From assembly GCA_009746045.1 (NCBI GenBank), contig RPFO01001400.1:186001-250000 (forward strand): a stretch of DNA of 64,000 bases. Direction: 5' to 3'. Within the stretch, counting starts at the first letter, position 1. Each line of letters begins with the position of its first letter. The notes under the pieces are model-generated. The model did no database searches. It was given only the letters and a program-made list of their open reading frames with translations, and was not told the origin of the DNA. The DNA is from Mesostigma viride. Its lineage: Eukaryota > Streptophyta > Mesostigmatophyceae > Mesostigmatales > Mesostigmataceae. Positions 38,971 through 49,048 of this stretch are shown piece by piece. The position numbers and the translations under genes are program-made.

Positions 38971-41900
38971 CTAACGCAACTGGTGCGTCTTCTTATAAGC
39001 TTCTAGTAAGCGGGAGCACCCCGCTAACTCAGTAGCGGTGCGCCAGGAGTCGTCAGACTCATGCTGTGCGAATCGCCATCGCACCCGGTACTGTCGCTGG
39101 ACCCCTCGTCCCCGTCTGACATCCCGGTGTCCCACGATCGCTGCCACCTCGTCCTCCTGTTCCCCCGTGTCCGGATTGAACTCCAGCGGGGCTGGGGGAT
39201 TGACCCTGCCCTGAATGGTATTCTGGTGATACAACTTGAGCTGGTCACGGTGGAAACGGTTGGACGTGAGGTTCCAGGACACTGGAATGTCCACCTGGAA
39301 CATGACATCGTCGAACTTGGTGAGGACCTTGTAGGGACCCAGGAACATGGGACGGAGCTTAGTCTTCAGCTCCTTCTCCACCTTGTGCGAAAATCGCCCG
39401 ATCTGCGGGCCCTCAACCAGGACCCAATCGCCCACCTCGATGGACGGCGTCCGGTGATCCCGCTTGCCGGCTGTCCTCTCCAGATACCGCTCTGTCGCTG
39501 CGCGGTAGCCCTGGACTGCGCTGTTATGCGCCTGGTGCATCCGCTGCAGCAACCGCTCAACCCCCTGAAGGCCGGTGTCCAGCTTGACCTGATCCTCTCC
39601 AAGTCCGGGGCTCACAAGCAAGTCGAGCGGTGTGAGAGGGTGTCGGCCGGAGTTGAGGAAAAAGGGAGTAAACCCATGGGCGGCCTGGGGGGCATTGTTC
39701 AGGGAAAACTCCACCAAGCCCAGAAGTTCTTCCCAATTGCTGCCCACCGTGTCAGTGTAGTGTCGCATGGTCTCTTGCACCGTGCGGTTCAACCGCTCCA
39801 CCAGGTGCGACGATGAGCTGTGGTAGGCCGTGCCCAGCGACACCTTGGTCCCCAGTCGCTCGAAAAACTCCTGCCAGAATTTGGCCGTGAAGAGCTTGTC
39901 GCGGTCAGAGATGAACTGCCGGCTGAGCCCGTGAAACCGAAACACGTGCGTCAGGTATATCTTGGCGCACTCCTCCGCTGTGAGGTCGACCGGACACGGA
40001 GCCAAGTGACACATGCGCGTCAGGCGGTCCACGAACACCAAGACCATGCTGTTGCCGCTCTTCGTCTTCTTAAACGGGCCGATGAAGTCCATCATGATAG
40101 AATCCCAAGGACCCATAGGATCCGGCAGCGTCTTAGGGACGGCTTGAGAGCCCGTGTTCCTGGACTTCATGATCTGACACGAGGGGCACTGGCGCACATA
40201 CGTCTCGATATACTCCTTCATCCCTGGCCAGTAGAAGTGCTTACGGGCCCGGGGAAGGAGGCGGTGGCTTCCTTGATGTCCGCCCAGGAGGGAATCATGG
40301 AGCTCGTGAAGCAAGGCAGCCCTACAAAGCTCAGAAACATACAGCCGCCATTCCTCCGGCTGGACACTCACGAACAGGCGCCCATCCTGGAACTTGCAAG
40401 GGTAGGCACCCATCTGCTGGGGATGCGCCCGGATGGCTTCAAGCGCCGCTTCCTCCGTGACCGTGAAACGACTGATCATCGTCTCCAGGTCCGACGTGAC
40501 TGTGAACGCGTCCGCAGCCGGTTCCGCCGCATCCGTACTCGCCTGGTTGACGAATTCTGAGAAGACTGTGGGAGGGCCGAGCGGCTGAAGCTGAAAAATT
40601 CCCTGGGGCGGCACCACGTGACTAAGGGGCACGCGCGTATGCGACCCCTCCCCCTCCCCGGGGGTGTCCACATCCTCGTGGGCGCTTGGTTGAACCGTCT
40701 CCTCCAGGAGGGGTGACAAGTCATCCATGGTGGTGTGCCCAAGATGAAACAGGTGGCGGGCCCGGGGAGACCGTGGTTCCACACCGTAGGCGGTCCCCGG
40801 GGCGGCCACTGGTACACAGGTGGTATGCAGCACGTCCATGTCCTCGTAGAACCAATAGTCTGCCCGTCGCGAGAGGGCGTCGGGCACCACGTTGTCCGCG
40901 CCCTTGACATATTGGATCTTGAACGGCGCGAACTGTGACAAGTACTCCATCCACCGCGCCTGGCGGGGCGTCAGGTTGGGCTGCACCAGGAGGTGGGTGA
41001 GCGGCCGGTGGTCCGTGTGGATTACCAGGCGGTGGGGGTCGAGATCCCCCTGCTCACTGATGGCCACCGAAAACTGGGCCCCCAGGAGATGATGACGCCA
41101 CGTGTGGCAGCTGTAGACTATTGCCAAGAGTTCCTGCTGATGCACTGGATAATTCCGCTCCGCCGGAATCATTGTGCGTGAGATGTACTCGATGGGCTGA
41201 AGGCCCTTGCCTTGGTCCTGCAGGAGAACACCCCCGATGGCCACCTTGCTGGCGTCAGTAGCCACGACGAAAGGAAGGGACGGATCCGGCAGGACAAGGA
41301 CCGGCGCTGTGGTGAGGTGGCGCTTAAGTGCCTCGAAAGCCTGTTGGCACTGCTCAGCCCAAAGGAACGGGGTACCCTTCTTGAGAAGAGCGTTGATCGG
41401 GGCGGCGATGGTGGCAAACCTCGGGATGAACCGCCGGTAGTAGGATGCCAACCCCAGGAAACTGCGCACCCCTTTCACGTCCGTAGGGACCGGCCATTGC
41501 TGGACAGCCTCGATCTTCTCCGGGTCGGTCGCGATGCCGTCCGTGGACAGGGTATGGCCCAGAAACGGCACACAGCGACCGGCGCGCACCTTGGCCTTCC
41601 GCGCCGACAGGTGCTCGTCTTCCATGATCTGCAGCACTGCGTCAACATCCTCCAGGTGCTCCTCGAACGTCTTGGAGTACACCAGGATGTCGTCCAGATA
41701 TGCCAGCGCGCACGTGCGCTTGTAGGTCCAGGGCGGGCGCGCCCCCTTCTGCGGGTCCGTCAGATCCTTGGAGACCTGCGGCAGGTGGGCTGTGCCCATC
41801 ACCGGACGGAGGATGTCGTTCATCAGCATCTGGAAGGACGCAGGCGAATTACACAGCCCCATTGCCGCCACCCGAAACTGGTAGTGACCGAAGGGCGTAG

Positions 41901-42056
41901 CGAACGCGGTCTTGTGGCAGTCTTCTGGCGCGATGCGCAGCTGCCAAAACCCGTCCGCACAGTCGATGACGGTGAAACACGTAGCCCCTTGGACACGGTT
42001 GAAGATGTCGTCTATCCGCGGTAGAGGATACCGGGACTTGACAGTGATGGCGTTCA
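38971..42056 (-). CDS. Chromovirus G RT (C-terminal part), RNase H, integrase, chromodomain
   Basis: 966 codons from the ATG at 41871, with RT sequence also upstream to the hAT junction. RT active site Y-L-D-D (residues 58-61) and F-L-G-H (103-106). RNase H: A-T-D-A-S (204-208), Q-Q-E-L-L-A, H-T-D-H-R-P (285-290), G-A-D-N-V-V-P-D-A-L-S-R (324-335). Integrase: HHCC with C562/C565; catalytic D595, D656 and E692, a DD35E triad. A GPY/F-type tail follows, then a C-terminal chromodomain with Y-R-V-R-W-R-F and a final helix. The frame has no internal stop. Integrase plus chromodomain would target chromatin. It is non-functional here because RT is split. Confidence 0.9.
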
Positions 42057-42064
42057 GCTTCCGG
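42057..42064. repeat. 8-bp target-site duplication of the hAT-like element, left copy
   Basis: GCTTCCGG at 42057-42064 recurs at 43814-43821, directly outside the inverted ends. The RT reading of element G is continuous across the site if the insertion and one copy are removed. Confidence 0.9.
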
Positions 42065-43813
42065 CAGAGTGAGATCGTACGTTATACGCGTTATACGGTC
42101 ACGGTGGAGTATAATGTATAATACGGTATAATGCGGTATAATACGGTATTATACGTTTTCGTACGGACACACTCAGAATACTCTGATTTTACACATTTTA
42201 AGACACCCACCATCAATCCACATGTTTTTAACACTGTTTTGGACATAATCCAAGGTTGCCCTACCCTCGGCTATACTCTATACGGTGGATATTGTGGACA
42301 CGATCGATGTATTGCATGTAATACTGAGAATGTAAACGTGCGCATGCATAATTGTGTGTATGTGTATATATGTGGCTTTATATTGGTTATGTTTACTTGG
42401 GTGCCTTCACTTTGATGCAAGTAATTATATATTTTAATATATATATGTGGCTGTGCATGCACGCAAATACTACAGTAGTATACAATTAATGCATGTAGTA
42501 TGTTTGCATGGTGCGATGCTATGTGAATATACTGAGCTGCATGTGACTACAGGTGTGTGACTCGTGGTGTGCATTAATTAATTAATTAACTGAATTAATT
42601 AATTAATATTAATTAATCTCGTGTCCCCGTTGGGGAACCACGGAGGCTAAACAGGTGGGGATGTGATAAGTAACTCACATATTCTCACCTTCCATACAAC
42701 AACCTTGTTTTCCAGCAGGCTGAAGAGCATGACAGGCGTCTATGAGCTCGCCAGCTCCTTGCAACGGTGATGCCGCTCCCAGGCAGCTAGGGTCCTTGAC
42801 TACGCAATATAGAATGTCTACCGTGTGAAAACCTCCATACAGGAAGCGTAGCAAAGCCAGATAACTGCCCGATCAATTCTGGGTAGCTTTAGGAAGCATG
42901 GCATACGCAGCGTAAGGAAAACCATTGAAAGCTGCGGAAAATCTGATAGCACAACTGCAACAAGTGGAGAACAAAATAGCAAGAAAAACCCAGAAACGGC
43001 GCAAAAAGTTTCATGCCAGGTTCATTAAGAGCGCAAACAGACTGGGCGGTGACATGCGGCAAATCAACGTACCACGGCCGGCATTATTTCCTACCCAGGC
43101 GCGCAAGAAAAGCCAGCCAGCCATGGATGGATTAACCGCGGATCGCGCAGGCCTGAACGAAATCATTTTAGAAATGACAGGAAATGGCCGCAGATCGAAG
43201 ATGCTTAGGTTATTTTCATGGTGTCCGTTACTAAACGGCTCTTGCTGCATCAAAATAACCCACGAATGTCGAGTTCTACCGTCGCAGGCACACATGCTAG
43301 ATTATTCATCGCGGCCAAATTGACGTTGGATGAGACCCCCGTGCAAATCTGTACCAACAAAGGCAGCGAATTTGCAAATAGTGCAGATCTTGCTATGAAA
43401 CATCATAATAGAACATCACTTTTAACCATCGGCTTAATTTTTTCGCCTGTCGCCCGCCGGATTAGCCATATTTTAACGGAACGCACGTCGCCATGGCCAC
43501 CTCCGCACGGTGCGCGCACTGTGCACCACAATGTCAAAATAAGATCGCGTCGAATTGTGAAAGTTCAGACGGGTCAGTACTTATAGTAGAGATACGAAAT
43601 CTGTGGCTTCAAATCGTTGCCCTGTCGTTCTGGCATCCTAGCCGCGCAAAACGTAAAAAAAACGCGGAAAACACGGCATCATACGGTATAATACGGTATT
43701 ATACGTCATTATACGCTAAAACGTATTATAACGTATGAATCATACGCTCAAAGCCAGCGTATTACGTATTATACCGTATTATACCGTATTATACGGCGTA
43801 TGATCTCACTCTG
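42065..43813. mobile_element. Non-autonomous hAT-like DNA transposon
   Basis: 1749 bp with inverted termini CAGAGTGAGATC(G/A)TACG on both sides and an 8-bp duplication, both hallmarks of hAT elements. Subterminal regions (about 42085-42165 and 43675-43800) are packed with ACGGTATAAT/ATTATACCGT units, likely transposase-binding repeats. I see no hAT transposase; the largest frames (42925-43323, +) have no BED finger or RW motif. An (ATTA)n block lies at 42575-42617. It must be moved by a transposase from elsewhere. Confidence 0.85.
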
Positions 43814-44483
43814 GCTTCCGGTAGTCAGTCACCAGACGCCACTTGCCCCCTGGCTTGGGAACGAGCAGCACGCCCGCTGAGAAGGGGCTGTTGCTGGGTT
43901 TAATGAGCCCGGCGTCGAGCAGTGAAATGAGGATCTTCTTGAGCTCCACCAGCTCGACTGGGCCCATTCGGTACATGGGAGACACTGTCGGCCCGGAACC
44001 CTCCTGGAGCTGGACACGGTGTAGCACCGATCGATTGGGAGGGAACTGGGGGGTGCGATCCGCGAAGAGAGTAGTGCGCTTCTCCAGGACGGCGTTGAAC
44101 CGCGCCAGCTCGTCCGGTGTGAAGCCGACACCGATCTCATTAAGCATGGCCTGAGTGCTGTCCAGGTCTATACGGTACATCGCATACTCCTTGCCCTTCC
44201 GGAGCTGGCGCGCCAGCGTCTTGCTACTCATCAGGATCTGGGACGCTGGTCGAGGCCCGTCCGCCGAGCGCTCGTGTGTAATGTTATGGACCTCAGCGGC
44301 CTGTGCCCTGTACTCGCTGTCGGGGCACCAGAAGGAACCGTCCGGGAACCAAACTACCCGTCGGCGCACACTGATGTCCACATCCTGCTTGTCCAACCAG
44401 TCCACTCCAATGATGATGTCGGCAGCGCCCAGCGGCGCATTAGTCGCCACAATGCAGGTCCACCGGCGTGCCCTGCAGCACAC
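43814..44483 (-). pseudogene. Chromovirus G protease end and N-terminal RT
   Basis: Starts in C-I-V-A-T-N-A-P-L-G-A-A-D-I-I-I-G-V-D-W-L (second protease block), a linker, then L-I-K-P-S-N-S-P-F-S-A-G-V-L-L-V and K-W-R-L-V-T-D-Y-R-K, classic gypsy RT block 1. It ends at the hAT junction. A frameshift near 44490-44560 separates it from the protease active site in the preceding ORF. Confidence 0.8.
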
Positions 44484-44559
44484 CCTTGATGTCTGCTAGG
44501 CCCGGCGATTGGTGTCGCCGGCCGTCCGAGTAGGTGACATACACTGCCGTGGTGTGTGG

Positions 44560-46029
44560 TCATGGTACCAGGCCCAGCCGGCGCACCAGGGCCTCGTTGA
44601 TGAAGGACGTGGAGGCACCGGTGTCGACCAGAAACTTCACGTCCATGATCGTTTTCTCCTTCAAATACGGATCAAGGACGGTGGGAGGAACCAGTAACCC
44701 TCCGCTGAAAAGAAACAAATGTCGCGAGCCTCCTTGAGATGCACGCGCCGCCGGTTGAGTGGACGCGTCCGAGGCCACGTTGTTGACGTCTACCTCTACT
44801 CTAGTTGACTCCGCGTCTGGACTACCATATGATTTTTCTACCCTATCCCCTACCCCGGGGCCCAAGCCCACGGGCAAGGCTACTACTCCCGAGGAGCGGT
44901 GGGACGGGAGGCCGCCTCGCCCGACCGCCCGCCCTCTTCCCCCCCCTCCTCCTCTCAATTCGTCAGCCTCCTCCTCGTCGTCATACTCGTAGCCCGCCAC
45001 TGCGTGCACCTGGCCGGAAGAGGAGGACTGTCGCCGCGCCTCAATCTCGTTGACCGCGCGCAACACGCCCTTGGTAGAGCTGGTCGCGGGTGGTCGCGGC
45101 TGCTGGTACTGAGTCGGAGCCTGTCTGGCATGCTGCAGGCAAGCCGCACGCTCACCCGCGTTGCGGGGTCGGTCCCGGGGACCGGAGGAGTCGGGGCGGC
45201 TGCCGAAGGCTGGCCCAGAGAAGCGAACGCTGGGTTCCCCGTCCCCTGCACCACGACTGGCGTGCTTGCCCCGGAGCTTGGGGCAGTCGCGCTTGAGGTG
45301 CCCCACCTCGCTGCACATGAAGCACCGCGCCTTGCTAGCGTCGATCGCGTTGACACCCTGGTCAGTGTAACCATCATCAGGGTCGTCGAGGTACTCGTCC
45401 TCCTCCTCGCCGGCGAACTCAGTGGAGTACATCTGATTCACCCGTCGCGGGGGAGCTGGCCTGAAGAAACGGCGCACTGAGGGTGCGCGCCCGCGAGCCA
45501 CCACGTCGGCCACCTGTAGAAGGTATCTCTGGATATTCAGGATGTCCCAATCCTTCCAAGGAACCTCAGCGTAGTGCTTGAATACCTCGTCCTGCAGCTC
45601 GGGACAGAGTGCCTCGATGAACCTGATCTTGTACTCGTACCAGGTCATGTCGGTCAGATAAGCGGCGCTGGACTCAAACTTGGACAGAAACTCGCGATAG
45701 GGGGTGGTCCCCTGGCGCAGCTTGCCGAAGGCGATTCGCTCGTGGAGCTCCGCGTCTGGGGGTATCAACTTGCGGCGCACCCGGTCCATCAGCTCCTCCA
45801 CGGTTTGCGGGTATGACTGGGATGCGATGCTCTCACAGTTCAAGATGCTCACCACCGAGGGGTCCATGCAGGTGTTGACCACATGTGGGATCAGATCGCA
45901 GGTGGCTAGCTCCCAGCTGTTGTGATTGCACCAGACGGTATACTGCTGTTGCCACATACGTCCCCATTCGTCGACCTCTCGCGGTTTCATATCCGCGTGC
46001 AGCTTGGGTACATTCTTGAAGGTAGGCAT
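44560..46029 (-). CDS. Chromovirus G Gag with protease active site
   Basis: 489 codons, ATG at 46029. The N-terminal capsid-like domain has a W-x-x-Q-Y start and an L-S-K-F-E-S-S-A-A-Y-L-T-D-M motif. The zinc knuckle C-F-M-C-S-E-V-G-H-L-K-R-D-C lies at about residues 237-250. Disordered Gly/Arg-rich linker follows. Near the end is the aspartic-protease motif F-L-V-D-T-G-A-S-T-S-F-I. The stop comes 20 or so codons after the motif, so the rest of protease lies in the next frame; this may be programmed or a mutation. Gag forms particles and binds RNA; protease would process it. Confidence 0.85.
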   Translation of the reverse strand: MPTFKNVPKLHADMKPREVDEWGRMWQQQYTVWCNHNSWELATCDLIPHVVNTCMDPSVVSILNCESIASQSYPQTVEELMDRVRRKLIPPDAELHERIAFGKLRQGTTPYREFLSKFESSAAYLTDMTWYEYKIRFIEALCPELQDEVFKHYAEVPWKDWDILNIQRYLLQVADVVARGRAPSVRRFFRPAPPRRVNQMYSTEFAGEEEDEYLDDPDDGYTDQGVNAIDASKARCFMCSEVGHLKRDCPKLRGKHASRGAGDGEPSVRFSGPAFGSRPDSSGPRDRPRNAGERAACLQHARQAPTQYQQPRPPATSSTKGVLRAVNEIEARRQSSSSGQVHAVAGYEYDDEEEADELRGGGGGRGRAVGRGGLPSHRSSGVVALPVGLGPGVGDRVEKSYGSPDAESTRVEVDVNNVASDASTQPAARASQGGSRHLFLFSGGLLVPPTVLDPYLKEKTIMDVKFLVDTGASTSFINEALVRRLGLVP

Positions 46030-46398
46030 CGGTGGGGCCTTTACCGTGTTAAGCTTAGGCCCACCGACCTCTCTGTAGGAGATGGAGCCGAATGCTGCGA
46101 CCGGGGGAGAGATCCGGATCTGTCCGGTGTACCGTGTGTCCGGCGCACCTGTACCGACGAGGGGTGTTCATACCCCGGGTCATCCAGTGCCACCCAGCTG
46201 AAATTCAGGTTAGCGACGGTCGCGGGCGAAGGGACCACGCTGCTGTCAAACGCCCGTGGACGCTGCAGTTGGGGTACCGGACGCTGGACGGGCGTATGAG
46301 TCTCCTCGCCTCGGGCAGTGACACTGCTTCTGTCATCCCCGGGTCTGGTCCGTGGTCTATGAGTACCCACAGGCGGGCCCTGAGTAACTGGACCCTCG

Positions 46399-46730
46399 TC
46401 AACCTCGCCCATCCCTTCTGGACAGATCGTCGAACTCGCCATCTGCCCCTGGAATCTCACCATCCTCATCCGAATTCCATAGCGCCGTGGGTAACAGGGA
46501 AGTACTGCCGAAGGACACTCTGCGTCTGCCCCGGTGAATGGGGCCCGGCGGAGGTCCCTGGGGACGCCCCCGCCCCGCCCAGGGATGCACTGGCCGCCCT
46601 GTGGCTGACTGCTGATAACGGTAGTGCAGGGCATCTTCATTCTCGTCTCCCTGCTGCTCAGGATCCTGTGGTAGCCATTGTGGTCTCGTCTGGGGTTGTT
46701 GTTGCTGCATCCGGGGTTGCCGTTGTTGCC

Positions 46731-46812
<82 letters not shown>

Positions 46813-46837
46813 CTGCTGTTGCTGCTGTTGCTGCTGT

Positions 46838-46869
<32 letters not shown>

Positions 46870-47007
46870 CTGTTGCTGCTGCGAGTCCCCTTGTAGTATC
46901 TCTTGGTCACTTCTGTCATCTTCCTGCCCGGTTAAGGCGTCTAGATTGTCCCCATCCGCTGGGAACCTAGGGCTGGATCGTGGGGAGCCTTCCACAGGTC
47001 TCTCCAT
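46399..47007 (-). CDS. Chromovirus G polyglutamine ORF (likely Gag N-terminal extension)
   Basis: 202 codons, ATG at 47007. An acidic start is followed by a run of roughly 50 Gln (CTG/TTG repeats at about 46726-46885 on the + strand), with single E and R interruptions, then Pro/Arg-rich sequence. The frame is the same as the downstream gag but separated by stops; similarity to gag-like text continues in another frame to 46041. It is either a separate leader ORF or an N-terminal gag extension that has picked up frameshifts. Confidence 0.5.
46726..46885 (-). repeat. CAG/CAA trinucleotide repeat
   Basis: Interrupted (CTG)n/(TTG) on the + strand encoding polyQ on the minus strand. Pure CTG tracts of more than 15 units occur at about 46733-46790. 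Confidence 0.9.
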
Positions 47008-47313
47008 GACCTCACCTGTACCTGTCCCTACTTGGACGTGCGGTGGTATACCTCTAGCCCTTCTGTACCGTGCTCGTGGTTGTCTACAGGTTCTACCTCT
47101 CTATTATCTGAGTCTCTTTCCCTATAGTCTCGTCTTCTGTCTCTCTGGCGTTCCTTGTTTGGTACCGTGTTGGCATGGTGCTCGTACCGGTACCTTACTA
47201 CACAGCAGGCAACACCTCCCCAGGAAGAAAGAGCTAGAGAGAGAGAAAGAGCAACCACGTGCTATGGATCTATAGATATAGAACCTAGTATTACTTCCTA
47301 GTAATAGTATCCT

Positions 47314-47655
47314 CTACTGTTTGCTAGGGCCAATGGTCAGCTGAGAGAAGGTAACTGTAACTGCTGTCCCCTCCCCCTGACTGCTGAGCGTGGGTGGCTT
47401 GGAGCATTCACGAGTGGTGTGCATCCCCTCAGGCAATGGCATGTGTTCCCTAACAAACCTATCTGCATCTGTAATGTTATCAAACCCTTTCCACTTAGCA
47501 CTAGAGCCTTGGGACAATATCTTATCTTTAATGTGCTCTTCACAAGTCTTCCAACTGTAGAATATAGCTGGTCTACCCTCATCCCCGTCATGAGCTACTG
47601 CATAGTAAGGAAATCCAGACTGTCCACCCTTATTTATTCTGTTGCGTCTAGGCAT
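47314..47655 (-). CDS. RNase H1 hybrid-binding/viroplasmin-like domain protein in the leader of chromovirus G
   Basis: 113 codons, ATG at 47655 (minus), TAA/TAG at 47314. After a basic start comes P-Y-Y-A-V-A-H-D-G, then A-I-F-Y-S-W-K-T-C-E-E-H-I, then S-A-K-W-K-G-F and D-A-D-R-F-V-R. The spacing (YAV ... I.SW..C...I ... K.F ... DA..FV) is that of the RNase H1 N-terminal hybrid-binding domain, also known as the viroplasmin domain of plant pararetroviruses. It is a free-standing ORF with no RNase H catalytic part, in gag orientation, between leader and gag. A role in binding RNA:DNA hybrids or in translation is inferred, not shown. Confidence 0.75.
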   Translation of the reverse strand: MPRRNRINKGGQSGFPYYAVAHDGDEGRPAIFYSWKTCEEHIKDKILSQGSSAKWKGFDNITDADRFVREHMPLPEGMHTTRECSKPPTLSSQGEGTAVTVTFSQLTIGPSKQ

Positions 47656-48540
47656 GTTACATCATAGGCTGGCAGCGGCTTGCAAGCAGGAGAGAAAGGG
47701 GAATCCCAGGCTACCTCTAAATGCAGTGACCTTAAACAAACGAGGAAAGAGCACGGAGTCTAGCACAGCACACGCCCCAGCCTTCCGCGGCAGAGGGCTA
47801 TACAAAAGCACACGGAGGTAAACACCGTCAACACAGTCGGCAACAGCCAGACGGTATCCACCCCCACGACAGGTAAAACAACGATGGTCGTCTCCGCGAC
47901 TTCCATGGCACCAACGACATTCACAACGAACCTATAGAGGCACAACGTATAACAAGAACCCCCTACGCGTGCGGACCCGGAGAGAAGGCGAGCACGCCAG
48001 CTAGCCTTCCGCAGGCATAGCTTGCAAAGAAAGAATCCTAACTAGGGGACGTACCATCTTCGATGACGTTAATCCCTCCTGAGCTGGCCGCCAGTGACGG
48101 TCCCGGTGTCGTTGAAGGCAAGCCCTGGCCGCCACTAGGTGTCGTTGAAAACAGGAGAGCTGAACGCTATCGTTGACAGCACCTCACCACAGGACTATTG
48201 CTAGCCCCGCCGAGTATCCCAGACTGGCCGCTTGCTGTCTAGGTCGTCGTTGAATCCCTTTACGGGCTGGCCGCCGACCTGTCAGCAGTCGTTGAATTCC
48301 GGAACCTCTACCCACGTCAAGCTCCGCCTTGGTATCCTAATTGGCTCACTAACCCTCTCCGCGAGAGTTAGCTAACCTTTCCAGCACATTTCCTCCGATA
48401 ACCAGTGTTACGTCCCAGCCCAGACACACCTAGCCTGAGCTACGTAGCGAAAGACCCTCCTTGCCGGAATTAGGAATAATTCAAGGTAGCATAATGTAGG
48501 TTGCGCTTCACGACGTGAGTCGTGAGATATCTGGCATCAC
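47656..48540 (-). promoter_or_regulatory. Long untranslated leader of chromovirus G with degenerate repeats
   Basis: Nearly 900 bp between primer-binding site and first ORF. At about 48070-48310 five degenerate units on the + strand pair a CTGGCCGC(C) box with a (G)TCGTTGA(A) box, spaced 20-40 bp. Otherwise no coding potential. It could be a structured leader or packaging signal. Confidence 0.45.
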
Positions 48541-48552
48541 GGCTTGATACCA
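48541..48552 (-). other. Chromovirus G primer-binding site
   Basis: Minus strand TGGTATCAAGCC, 8 bp inside the LTR end; initiator-Met-type site. Confidence 0.75.
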
Positions 48553-48560
48553 AGCTAATT

Positions 48561-48990
48561 TGTACACACTTATAATGGCTAGCAAGACCAATTACAAATG
48601 GATAATTGCCCCGGGTTCAATGTGTAGGCGTATTCGCACTTATCATTCATCAAACCAAGAGGACGAGACTCTCGTCCTCGGACTAATTTAACCTAGGTTG
48701 GTTGCGGCGCAGATACACACCAAACCCTATACTGGACAATCCAATTCACTCATTCCACGTAGGATCCGGGCCGACATCGACCCCCAACTACAGGATCCAC
48801 GCCTAGAACTATAGACAGACCCAGAACTGGCGCGGCGCCACGGCACCGGCCCCTAAAAGGTCAACCTAGGACCAAAATAACTAGTCCAATTCACACAATA
48901 GTCAATATTCATAAAACCCAGTACAACGGCCACAAGGCCTTAGTAATTTATTCCATTGTTATGTCCGACTAAAAGGGCCGGGACGTAACA
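48561..48990 (-). repeat. Chromovirus G 5' LTR
   Basis: 430 bp on the minus strand from TGTTACGTCCCGG to GTGTACA. Defined by TG...CA ends and the adjacent primer-binding site; there is no second copy in the window. It contains GAGGACGAGAGTCTCGTCCTC, a near-perfect inverted repeat (48659-48679). Confidence 0.65.
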
Positions 48991-49022
48991 CGTGCATGGC
49001 ATGCCTTTGCGCATGACACGCA

Positions 49023-49048
49023 AGTACTTACTTACTTACTTACTTACT
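49023..49048. repeat. (ACTT)n microsatellite
   Basis: About six units of ACTT directly before the LINE fragment 3' end. Confidence 0.9.

Larger units (their letters stand above)
36721..48990 (-). mobile_element. Ty3/gypsy chromovirus G
   Basis: Reads on the minus strand from the LTR at 48990 leftwards: LTR, primer-binding site, long leader, hybrid-binding-domain ORF, polyQ ORF, gag-protease, RT-RNase H-integrase-chromodomain, and an extra ORF. The 3' end is cut at 36720 by F2, so the 3' LTR is missing and no duplication can be seen. RT is interrupted by a hAT-like insertion (42065-43813). The domain order PR-RT-RH-IN plus chromodomain defines it as a chromovirus. Confidence 0.85.

Noticed and set aside
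42925-43323. hAT transposase candidate in the 42-43.8 kb element
   Set aside because: The frame lacks a BED zinc finger, the catalytic Asp/Glu context and the hATC motif; it is too short.
46041-46970. PolyS, polyA and polyL ORFs over the CTG repeat
   Set aside because: These are the other frames of the trinucleotide repeat; only the polyQ frame has a good ATG and gag-sense context.
49023-49048. CRISPR-like or other short direct-repeat array
   Set aside because: A simple (ACTT)n microsatellite with no spacers; the window is eukaryotic.
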